Assembly (NCBI GenBank): GCA_035606665.1 | Contig: DATNEY010000039.1 | Location: forward strand, 1 to 64,000 | Reading direction: 5' to 3' | Origin: DASUGC01 sp035606665 | GTDB taxonomy: Bacteria > Acidobacteriota > Vicinamibacteria > Vicinamibacterales > SCN-69-37 | DNA length: 64,000 bases | Shown: piece by piece, positions 1 to 6,671 of the stretch | Layout: every line of letters begins with the position of its first letter | How positions within the stretch are numbered: position 1 is the first letter of the stretch | Program-made: the position numbers and the translations under genes | The notes under the pieces: generated by a model | Seen by the model: only the letters and a program-made list of their open reading frames with translations | Databases searched by the model: none | What the model was told of the DNA's origin: nothing

Positions 1-17
1 TCTCTTGGCATTGAATT

Positions 18-52
18 CAGCTTCCAGCGTCCAGCTGGCAGCTTCCCGCTCT
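18..52. repeat. Heptamer array at the window edge (CAGCTTC type)
   Basis: Five consecutive 7-bp units are visible: CAGCTTC, CAGCGTC, CAGCTGG, CAGCTTC, CCGCTCT. The array lies downstream of rpsG and probably forms one arm of an inverted repeat whose partner is outside the window. It belongs to the same architectural class as the arrays at 634-733 and 44762-45306. The rest of 1-156 contains no gene that I can support. Confidence 0.6.
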
Positions 53-86
53 CGCTTCTTCAGTCTTTCCTGATGGCTTTTCTCAC

Positions 87-113
87 GGCTCGCGGGGCCC
101 CACCCCGCTCGCT
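87..113. repeat. GC-rich hairpin repeat, copy 1
   Basis: GCGGGG (92-97), loop CCCCA and CCCCGC (103-108) form a 6-bp stem within flanks GGCTC and TCGCT. A second copy at 34409-34437 has the same loop and flanks but a 7-bp stem, so the two arms changed together. It sits about 50 nt after the rpsG stop and may act as a processing or termination hairpin. No T-tract follows it. Confidence 0.5.
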
Positions 114-156
114 CGCGCTCGGCGGCTTCGCGCCTCGCGCGGGCCGCAGGCGCGCT

Positions 157-630
157 CTACCACCGATAATGCGCGAACGCCTTGTTGGCTTCCGCCATAC
201 GGTGTGTGTCCTCGCGCTTCTTCACCGCGCCGCCGCGCAGGTTGGCCGCATCGAGCAGTTCGTTGGCCAGCTTCTCCTGCATCGTCTTGCCGTCGCCACG
301 AGCGCGGGCAAAGCCCACCAGCCAGCGGATGCTCAGCGACAGCCGGCGGTTGGGATTCACCTCGACCGGCACCTGATAGTTCGAGCCGCCGACGCGCCGC
401 GATTTCACCTCGAGCGCGGGCTTGACGTTCTCGACCGCCTTCTTGAACACCTTCAACGGATCGTCGCCAGTCTTTTCCTGGATCGAGGAAAGCGAGCCGT
501 ACATGATCTGCTCGGCGGTGCTGCGCTTCCCGTCGCGCATCAGCGTGCTGATGAACTTGGTCACGAGCGCGCTGCTGTAGAGCGGGTCCAGCGGCGCTTC
601 GCGTTTCGGAATCTCTCGTCGTCGTGGCAT
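157..630 (-). CDS. rpsG: 30S ribosomal protein S7
   Basis: The 157-residue product starts MPRRREIPKR and continues with the S7 core (positions about 13-40, then the long basic helices), the normal bacterial length. S7 nucleates assembly of the 30S head by binding the 3' domain of 16S rRNA and contacts mRNA and tRNA at the E site. It follows rpsL on the same strand, as in the str operon, with a heptamer hairpin (634-733) in the 108-bp gap. fusA would be expected next but lies, if present, beyond the left edge. Confidence 0.97.
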   Translation of the reverse strand: MPRRREIPKREAPLDPLYSSALVTKFISTLMRDGKRSTAEQIMYGSLSSIQEKTGDDPLKVFKKAVENVKPALEVKSRRVGGSNYQVPVEVNPNRRLSLSIRWLVGFARARGDGKTMQEKLANELLDAANLRGGAVKKREDTHRMAEANKAFAHYRW

Positions 631-633
631 TTT

Positions 634-733
634 CAGTTTCCAGTTACCAGTTGCCAGTTACCAGTTCTTTGAGAGTCGCCAGCTTTCCATCTCCGCCTTC
701 CCTTCACTGGATACTGGAGACTGGAAACTGATA
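634..733. repeat. Inverted heptamer-array hairpin between rpsL and rpsG
   Basis: Left arm: five 7-bp units at 634-668 (CAGTTTC, CAGTTAC, CAGTTGC, CAGTTAC, CAGTTCT). Right arm: four units at 706-733 (ACTGGAT, ACTGGAG, ACTGGAA, ACTGATA), the reverse complement of the same theme. On the minus-strand transcript this would fold into an imperfect stem of about 30 bp with a loop of about 37 nt. It begins a few nucleotides after the rpsL stop codon (739-741). Confidence 0.75.
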
Positions 734-738
734 ACTCG

Positions 739-1113
739 CTATGACTTCGGGCGCTTCGCTCCGTACTTCGATCGCCCCTGTTTGCGTCCTTGAACACCAA
801 CCGCGTCGAGCGTGCCGCGAACCACGTGGTAGCGGACGCCCGGCAGATCCTTCACACGGCCACCGCGAATGAGCACCAGCGAGTGCTCCTGCAGGTTGTG
901 GCCGACGCCCGGGATGTACGTCGTCACCTCGATGCCGTTCGTCAGCCGGACGCGCGCGACCTTGCGCAGCGCGGAATTCGGCTTCTTCGGGGTCTGGGTG
1001 AAGACGCGCACGCACACGCCGCGCTTCTGCGGGCTGCTCTGCAACGCCGGGCTCTTTGTCTTGCTCAGGACGGCTTCGCGTCCGTTGCGAACCAGCTGGC
1101 TGATTGTTGGCAC
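739..1113 (-). CDS. rpsL: 30S ribosomal protein S12
   Basis: The 124-residue protein carries the S12 signatures TPKKPNSALRK and GRVKDLPGVRYH. S12 sits at the decoding centre and influences accuracy. The lysines changed in classic streptomycin-resistance mutations (in PKKPNS and RVKDLPG) are wild type. I chose the GTG at 1113 (VPTISQLVRNG), which aligns with the family N-terminus and has AGAGGG about 7 nt upstream. The frame stays open to 1284, but that extension does not resemble S12. A promoter at 1374-1403 fits a leader of about 250 nt. Confidence 0.96.
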   Translation of the reverse strand: MPTISQLVRNGREAVLSKTKSPALQSSPQKRGVCVRVFTQTPKKPNSALRKVARVRLTNGIEVTTYIPGVGHNLQEHSLVLIRGGRVKDLPGVRYHVVRGTLDAVGVQGRKQGRSKYGAKRPKS

Positions 1114-1430
1114 TGTCGGCCCTCTCGCTTCAATAAAACGGCAAACACCAAAACGCGCCGCGCACGCGCCTGCGGCGGCGTTTGGTTTCGTCCCCGGCCT
1201 GGGAGCGCGATGCTCGGCGCCGAAAACATTCCCCCTATTGCTGAACTCAGCCATGTCGATCGATATGCAACGCACGTGGTGCATCGCACCGATCGCTCGG
1301 AATCAACCAGGAAGCAGTGCTTCTGCTGGACGCGGGCCTAGATAGGGTGTCCTAAGCCCGTAAGAACCTTGCGAGAGTAGCATTTACAAACGAAAACGGT
1401 CAAGGCCCGCGGGCGGGCGCGGGTGCTAGG
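1114..1430. other. Intergenic region: rpsL leader and divergent upstream sequence
   Basis: This 317-bp gap lies between divergent rpsL (minus) and the esterase gene (plus). It holds a good minus-strand promoter (1374-1403) and the inferred long rpsL leader. I saw no RNA gene, no convincing small coding frame and no clear plus-strand promoter for the esterase. Confidence 0.5.
1374..1403 (-). promoter_or_regulatory. Putative sigma-70 promoter for rpsL-rpsG
   Basis: On the minus strand TTGACC (1398-1403) and TACTCT (1374-1379) are separated by 18 bp, with an AT-rich spacer in an otherwise GC-rich area. Transcription would start near 1367 and leave about 250 nt before the rpsL GTG. A separate promoter is expected because the str genes here are detached from rpoBC. 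Confidence 0.5.
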
Positions 1431-3077
1431 ATGCCGCGCATGACGCGCCAATCCCTCGCAGTACGCCTGTCCCTGGGCCTACTCGCCGCCGGAATCCTCG
1501 CACCTCTTGGGGTACTCGCGACCAGCCAGACCGCCTCCGGACCTAGATTCGAGGTCAGTTTCACGGCCGGCGTGCACGGCGGACCGGTGACGGGCCGGAT
1601 CTACGTGGCAATGAGCCGGTCAAATGACCGACAAAGCCCAATTCAGCAGGCCAGCCCGACCGGGGCACCCTTGTTTGGCGTCGCAATCGAAGGCTTGAGC
1701 CCCGGCCAAACCGCTGTGGTAGATGGATCCGCCTTTGGCCATCCCCTGCGGACGCTCAGGGACCTGCCCGCCGGCGACTACTGGGTCCAGCCTTTCGTGA
1801 ACGTCTATACGAGGTTCCCCCGGGCGGATGGACACACCGTGTGGCTGCACATGGACCAATGGGAGGGCCAGAACTGGAAGTCCTCTCCAGGCAACATCTT
1901 CGGCGACCCCGTCAAAGTCACAATCGGCCCCGGCGCGGTTGCCCCGATTCGGCTCGTGGCAGACAAGCTGATTCCCGCGATCGCACTGCCGGCTGACACG
2001 CCGCAAGTGAAGCGAATCAGGATCCAGAGCGAGATCCTGACCAAGTGGTGGGGACAGCCAATCTATCTCGGCGCGACGATCCTCTTACCCAAAGGCTACG
2101 AAGCCAACCCTGCTCAGAAGTACCCAATCGTCTATCACCAGGGGCACTTCTCACTCGGCGCGCCCGGCGGCTACGGCCGCGACCAGGCATTCACCAAGTA
2201 CTGGGACGGGGACGGCACGCCGCGGATGCTCTACGTCACGATTCAACATCCCTCGCCGTACTACGACGATTCGTACGGAGTGAATTCTGAAAACAACGGG
2301 CCGTTCGGCGACGCCATCACAAAAGAGCTGATGCCGGCCGTCGAAACCCAGTTCCGCGCGATTCGCGAGCCCTGGGCGCGCATCCTTACTGGTGGATCGA
2401 CGGGAGGATGGATTGCGCTCGCCCATCAGATTTTCTATCCCGATCTCTACGGCGGCACGTTCTCGCTCTGCCCGGACGGTGTCGACTTCCGCTATCACCA
2501 GATCGTCAACATCTATCAGGATCCGAACGCGTATTGGATCGAGCGCGACTGGATGAAAATCGAACGTCCCAACCAGCGCCGGCCCGACGGCAACATTCAG
2601 TCGATGATGAAGGACGAGAACTGGTACGAGCTGGTCGTTGGCGACAAGTCACGAAGCGGCGGCCAGTGGGATATCTGGGAGGCGACCTACAGCCCGGTCG
2701 GTGCGGATGGCTACCCCAGGCGGCTGTGGGACAAACAGACGGGCGTCATCGACAAGACGGTGGCGGAGGCCTGGAAGAAGTACGACCTGCGCGAGACTCT
2801 CGAGAAGAACTGGACCGTGCTTGGTCCCAAGCTCGCCCACAAGCTGAACGTGTACATCGGAGACATGGACTCGTACTTTCTCAACATGGGCGTCCGCTTG
2901 CTCGACGAATTCCTGAAGCAGCGCGCGAAGGACCCGCCGTTCAGCGGCGAGATCGTGTTTCAGCCGATGGCGCCGCACTGCTGGGGTCCGCGCGGACAGG
3001 ATCTGCATGAAAACATGGCGGCCTTCATCGTCAAGCACGCGCCGCCGGGGGCGGATACGAGCAATTGGCGACGGTGA
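1431..3077 (+). CDS. Secreted alpha/beta-hydrolase esterase (putative esterase family)
   Basis: The 548-residue protein has an N-terminal signal peptide (hydrophobic stretch about residues 11-30), so it should be exported. A nucleophile-elbow motif GGSTGGW is near residue 321, and a candidate catalytic histidine lies in APHCWGPRG near residue 514. The layout, a beta-rich N-terminal part followed by an esterase-D-like domain, fits the large 'putative esterase' group. The substrate cannot be read from sequence; a sugar or feruloyl ester would suit the nearby pectin genes (inference). Translation may start at the first ATG or the one three codons later. Confidence 0.7.
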   Translation: MPRMTRQSLAVRLSLGLLAAGILAPLGVLATSQTASGPRFEVSFTAGVHGGPVTGRIYVAMSRSNDRQSPIQQASPTGAPLFGVAIEGLSPGQTAVVDGSAFGHPLRTLRDLPAGDYWVQPFVNVYTRFPRADGHTVWLHMDQWEGQNWKSSPGNIFGDPVKVTIGPGAVAPIRLVADKLIPAIALPADTPQVKRIRIQSEILTKWWGQPIYLGATILLPKGYEANPAQKYPIVYHQGHFSLGAPGGYGRDQAFTKYWDGDGTPRMLYVTIQHPSPYYDDSYGVNSENNGPFGDAITKELMPAVETQFRAIREPWARILTGGSTGGWIALAHQIFYPDLYGGTFSLCPDGVDFRYHQIVNIYQDPNAYWIERDWMKIERPNQRRPDGNIQSMMKDENWYELVVGDKSRSGGQWDIWEATYSPVGADGYPRRLWDKQTGVIDKTVAEAWKKYDLRETLEKNWTVLGPKLAHKLNVYIGDMDSYFLNMGVRLLDEFLKQRAKDPPFSGEIVFQPMAPHCWGPRGQDLHENMAAFIVKHAPPGADTSNWRR

Positions 3078-3082
3078 CTTCT

Positions 3083-3198
3083 CCTCAGACACACACGGAG
3101 ATCACCAAGGGAAGGAAGAGAGCACCAAGGAACTGGTTTTGAAAACCAAAACCTTCGTGGTCTCGCTATCCCTTAGTGATCTCCATGTGTGTCCGAGG
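3083..3198. repeat. Long imperfect inverted repeat between convergent stop codons
   Basis: The left half from 3083 (CCTCAGACACACACGGAG, then ATCACCAAGGG) pairs with the right half ending at 3198 (read as reverse complement CCTCGGACACACATGGAG, then ATCACTAAGGG). The centre is near 3140 (GGTTTTGAAAACC). It fills the gap between the plus-strand stop (3077) and the minus-strand stop (3201), leaving 5 and 2 nt. It could terminate transcription in both directions. It has the architecture of the other hairpin elements in this window but an unrelated sequence. Confidence 0.75.
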
Positions 3199-3200
3199 AT

Positions 3201-4355
3201 CTATCGTGACCTCGAATTCACGTCGAAGTACGACCGCAGCAGTCCGAGCTGGAAGTCCCGGTTGAAGGCGCGGATCGGATAGAGCGCCGTAGCGCGGCCG
3301 TCGGTCCACGTCTTCGATCCGCCGTATCCGAATCGGGCCGACACCGACCTGATGAACGTGCTGCGGTCATCGACCGGCAGCGCGGCCACATTCTTTGCGA
3401 ACGCCTCGAAGAGGCCGTCCTGGAAGAGGTACTGCTCGACGTTGGAGACGTAGAACGCGCTTACGGGAACGGCTCGCGCCCGGGCCCAGCGCCCGACAGC
3501 GCGGATGGCCTTTGGCCCGGCGAAGTTGCCCATGACCGGGATGATCAGGTTCTTCTCCTCCATCGACTTGATGAACCTGAAGTTGTCCTCGGAGGCCAGA
3601 TAGCTCTGCGCCGTGCCGTCCATGTCCGTCTGGAGGATCATCTCTTCGTAGGTCGGGAACCCGCCGCCACCGCGCGTTCCGTTGAAGCCCGACATGATGG
3701 TCGAGTACCGCAGAGCCGGGCCCTGCCAGAAGAATGCGAAGTAGATGGTCTCGAGCTGCTCCAGATCGGCGGCTGACAACGCAAATCCGCGCGACTTCGT
3801 GAGGTGATCGACGATGGCGCGCAGGTTGCGGCGGTACAGCTCGTCACTGGTGGCCACGTGCGCGTAGGCGGCGAATAGATCCGTGACGGACGCCGTCGAC
3901 TTGATCCCCGCCGGCCGCGGCTTCGAGAACAGCCGTGAAACGAAGTCCGCGCGGTCGTCAGACAGCTCGAAGACCGCCTTGTACATCAGATGTTGGAGCA
4001 GATTGCCGCGGCGGATGTCGACAATGAAGGCGATGCGGGGCCGGGTGGCAATGATGTAGGTGAAGTTCTGGTCCGGCGCGACGCCCATGTACACGCCGCC
4101 CGGCCGCGACACTTGCCGAAGCTCCGGCAGAACGTACTGATAGGTGTGTTCGTTCGAAACCAGATTCTCCGAGCGGAACGACCCGGCGGGCTCCGAGAGG
4201 TCAACGGAGAGTTTCCAGAAGTCCGCGTTGGACAACGCAGCCGGAACGGCCTCCGGGGCGACCTGCGCGGCAAGACCGGACACCAGCAGAGCGACTAGTG
4301 CCAGAACTGGACCGTACCCCGGTACGGTCCCGCTCCGCCCCTGACCTGACCCCAT
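3201..4355 (-). CDS. Secreted protein of unknown family, tandem paralogue 3
   Basis: This is the third of three adjacent homologues (with 4364-5512 and 5520-6644). A hydrophobic segment near residues 16-30 suggests export; the first residues are atypical and a GTG in front of PGYGPVLALV may be the true start. Shared blocks are SENLVSNE, GVYMGVAPDQNFTYI, AFIVDIRRGNL and HLMYKA. A further block (VEQYLFQDGLFEAFAKNVAALP) follows a glycine-rich VMGNFAGPKA motif. I do not recognise the family. The spermidine-synthase-like gene upstream makes a link to small-molecule transfer chemistry possible but unproven. Confidence 0.7.
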   Translation of the reverse strand: MGSGQGRSGTVPGYGPVLALVALLVSGLAAQVAPEAVPAALSNADFWKLSVDLSEPAGSFRSENLVSNEHTYQYVLPELRQVSRPGGVYMGVAPDQNFTYIIATRPRIAFIVDIRRGNLLQHLMYKAVFELSDDRADFVSRLFSKPRPAGIKSTASVTDLFAAYAHVATSDELYRRNLRAIVDHLTKSRGFALSAADLEQLETIYFAFFWQGPALRYSTIMSGFNGTRGGGGFPTYEEMILQTDMDGTAQSYLASEDNFRFIKSMEEKNLIIPVMGNFAGPKAIRAVGRWARARAVPVSAFYVSNVEQYLFQDGLFEAFAKNVAALPVDDRSTFIRSVSARFGYGGSKTWTDGRATALYPIRAFNRDFQLGLLRSYFDVNSRSR

Positions 4356-4363
4356 ATCTACAT

Positions 4364-5512
4364 CTACCGTCGCCTGGACAATACGTCGTAGTAGTTCGTG
4401 ATGAGCCCGGACTGGTGCGCGGCAACCATGTCCTGCATCGAATCGAGCAACATCACGACCCGCGAGCTGTAGTTGGTGCTGACGCAGTTGTTGAAACAGG
4501 AACGGATGAGCGTGCTCGTGTCATCGAGCGGCATCGCGGCCACATTGGACGCGAAGGCATCCCAGATCCGATCCTGAAACAGGTACTGCTCGACGTTCGA
4601 CGTATAGAACGTGGTGACTTTCGCGCCGCGCGCCTTGACCCACGCGCCGATCGCCTTCAGGGTCTTCGGGCCGCCGAAGTTGCCGATGGTCGGCACGATC
4701 AGATTGTTCTGCTGCATCGTCCGGACCGTACGATACGCCTCCTCGGTCGCGAGATAGGCGCGGGCGACGCCCGCCGAGTCCGTCGCCACCTGCAGTTCCG
4801 CAAACGATGGATAGCGCGTGCGCCCGATCGGCGAGCTGGCGTATTGCAGGAACGGGCCCGAAGAGTAGAAATTGCTGAGGATGTACTCGATGCCGCTCGC
4901 ATCCATCTCCGTCAGCGGGAACCCGCGTGTCTTCTTCAGATGCGTCAGGATCGCCGCCATCGTTTCGTCGAACATCTTCCGCGTCGCCGTCACGTTCTCG
5001 AATGCCTGAAACAGCTGATCCGGAGTCGACTTCGCCGACGCGCCGTCCGGCCGGGCGCGCGAAAAGAGCTTGCTGAGGAACGTGGCGCGATCCGGCGAGA
5101 GTTCCATCAGCGCCTTGTACATAAGGTGCATGTGGAGGTTGCCCCGGCGGATGTCCGGAACGAACGCGATCGCCGGCTTGAGCGTCGCGATGTACGTGAA
5201 GTTCTGATCGGGCCCCACGCCGACGTACACGCCGCCGGGCTTCACCGTCTTCTGAAGCTCGGGCAGGATGAACTGGAATGTGTCTTCGTTAGAAACCAGA
5301 TTGTCGGACCGGAACATGCCGTCCGGCTCGGCGAGATCCGCGACGAGCGCGCGGAACTCCACATCGGAAAGCTTCCCGGGAAGGCCCGCCTGCGCTTGAA
5401 ACGCCGGCGCGAGCACGCCTGCGGCCAGGACGATTGCCAGCGCAATCACCGGCCACCTTCGCACCATCGGCGCGTCGGCGAGCCACGATCCGGACTTTGT
5501 TGAAACGGGCAC
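4364..5512 (-). CDS. Secreted protein of unknown family, tandem paralogue 2
   Basis: Middle copy of the triplet, with 8 bp to the next gene and 7 bp to the previous one, so surely co-transcribed. An export signal covers roughly residues 16-41 if the first ATG is used; the ATG at 5467 (MVRRWPVIALAIVL) gives a more normal signal peptide and may be the real start. It keeps SDNLVSNE, GVYVGVGPDQNFTYI, DIRRGNLHMHLMYKA and SNVEQYLFQD. It differs from its neighbours in the last 50 residues, which carry an extra pair of cysteines (SCFNNCVS). Function unknown. Confidence 0.7.
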   Translation of the reverse strand: MPVSTKSGSWLADAPMVRRWPVIALAIVLAAGVLAPAFQAQAGLPGKLSDVEFRALVADLAEPDGMFRSDNLVSNEDTFQFILPELQKTVKPGGVYVGVGPDQNFTYIATLKPAIAFVPDIRRGNLHMHLMYKALMELSPDRATFLSKLFSRARPDGASAKSTPDQLFQAFENVTATRKMFDETMAAILTHLKKTRGFPLTEMDASGIEYILSNFYSSGPFLQYASSPIGRTRYPSFAELQVATDSAGVARAYLATEEAYRTVRTMQQNNLIVPTIGNFGGPKTLKAIGAWVKARGAKVTTFYTSNVEQYLFQDRIWDAFASNVAAMPLDDTSTLIRSCFNNCVSTNYSSRVVMLLDSMQDMVAAHQSGLITNYYDVLSRRR

Positions 5513-5519
5513 GGCTGCC

Positions 5520-6644
5520 CTATCTGACGAGGGCCGGGCTCAGGCGGCCTGCGCAGGCACGGGTTTCGCTGAACATCGAACCCAGGCCATTCGTGAGGCC
5601 GCTGCCGCCGCCGCCCCCACCCTGGAACGAGCGGATGAATGTGCTCTTCTCGTCGAGCGGCATCGACGCCACGTTCGCGCAGAAGAGCCCCCAGATGCCG
5701 TCCTGATTGAGGTACTGCTCGACATTGGAGAGGTACATCGCCGCGACGGTCGCGCCGTGATCGCGCACGTACTTCCCGACGGCACGCAGCGCCTTCGGGC
5801 CGCCGAAATTTCCGACGACTGGAACGAAGAGATTCTTCTGATGCAGGTCCTTCAGGACCTTGAACGTCTCTTCGCTCGTGAGATAGCTGCGATTGACGTT
5901 GTTCCCATCGGTCGCAACCATCAGGTCGCCGTAGCTCACCATGTTGCCGCCACGGCCGCCGTTGGATGCCGTGGACGAGCTGTAGTTGATCGCCGGCCCG
6001 TACCAGTAGAAGCTCCAGTACACGTACTCGATACCGTCCAGGTCTTCCTTGGACAGCGGCAGGTTGCGGGTCCTGGTCAAGTGATCCTGGATTGCCTTGA
6101 GGTTGGCCTTGTACTCCGCATCCGGACTCGTTGGGATGTTCCAGAACGCATTGATGATTTCGCTGGCCGTGCTCTTGTCCGTGAGCCCGGCCGGGCGCTT
6201 CTTGTTGAACAGCATCGCGACGAAGTCCGCGCGGTTGCTGGTCATCTCGAACAGCGCCTTGTACATAAGGTGCATGTGGAGATTGCCGCGCCGGATGTCC
6301 GTGATGAAGACCATCTTCGGTTTCAGCGCCGCGATGTAGGTGAAGTTCTGCTCGGGACCGACGCCGAGATACACGCTGTTCTGGCGGCTTCGTACCAGCA
6401 GATCGGGAATGACCCACTGCAGCCAGATTTCGTTTGAAACCAGATTGTCCGATCGGAAGTACCCGTTCGGCTCCGAGAGATCCTCGCTCAGCCGCCAGAA
6501 CTCCACATCGGTGAGCCTGGCCGGCAGGGTATCGGCGGCCGCAGCCGCTGCCTGTCCGGCCGCGTGCACCCGGGCGCCCGACGGCAGCGCGGCGGCCAGG
6601 CCGGCCACGATTCCGAGAACAAGAACGACGCGGCGTATGCGCAT
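5520..6644 (-). CDS. Secreted protein of unknown family, tandem paralogue 1
   Basis: First copy in transcription order, 374 residues, with a clean signal peptide (MRIRRVVLVLGIVAGLAAAL) and an alanine-rich linker. Conserved blocks are SDNLVSNE, YLGVGPEQNFTYI, ITDIRRGNLHMHLMYKA, VVGNFGGPKALRAVG and SNVEQYLNQD. A glycine run (GGGGGGSG) lies near the C-terminus. It begins 27 bp after the spermidine-synthase-like gene. The glycine-containing GVGPEQNF block followed by an acidic residue in DIRR could be a nucleotide or SAM-type binding fold, but this is speculative. Confidence 0.7.
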   Translation of the reverse strand: MRIRRVVLVLGIVAGLAAALPSGARVHAAGQAAAAAADTLPARLTDVEFWRLSEDLSEPNGYFRSDNLVSNEIWLQWVIPDLLVRSRQNSVYLGVGPEQNFTYIAALKPKMVFITDIRRGNLHMHLMYKALFEMTSNRADFVAMLFNKKRPAGLTDKSTASEIINAFWNIPTSPDAEYKANLKAIQDHLTRTRNLPLSKEDLDGIEYVYWSFYWYGPAINYSSSTASNGGRGGNMVSYGDLMVATDGNNVNRSYLTSEETFKVLKDLHQKNLFVPVVGNFGGPKALRAVGKYVRDHGATVAAMYLSNVEQYLNQDGIWGLFCANVASMPLDEKSTFIRSFQGGGGGGSGLTNGLGSMFSETRACAGRLSPALVR

Positions 6645-6671
6645 AGGCTCGCAGGCCCCTTTTCTAGAAAG

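Noticed and set aside
1114..1284. N-terminal extension of rpsL up to 1284
   Set aside because: It does not match S12, which starts at the GTG at 1113 with a good ribosome-binding site.
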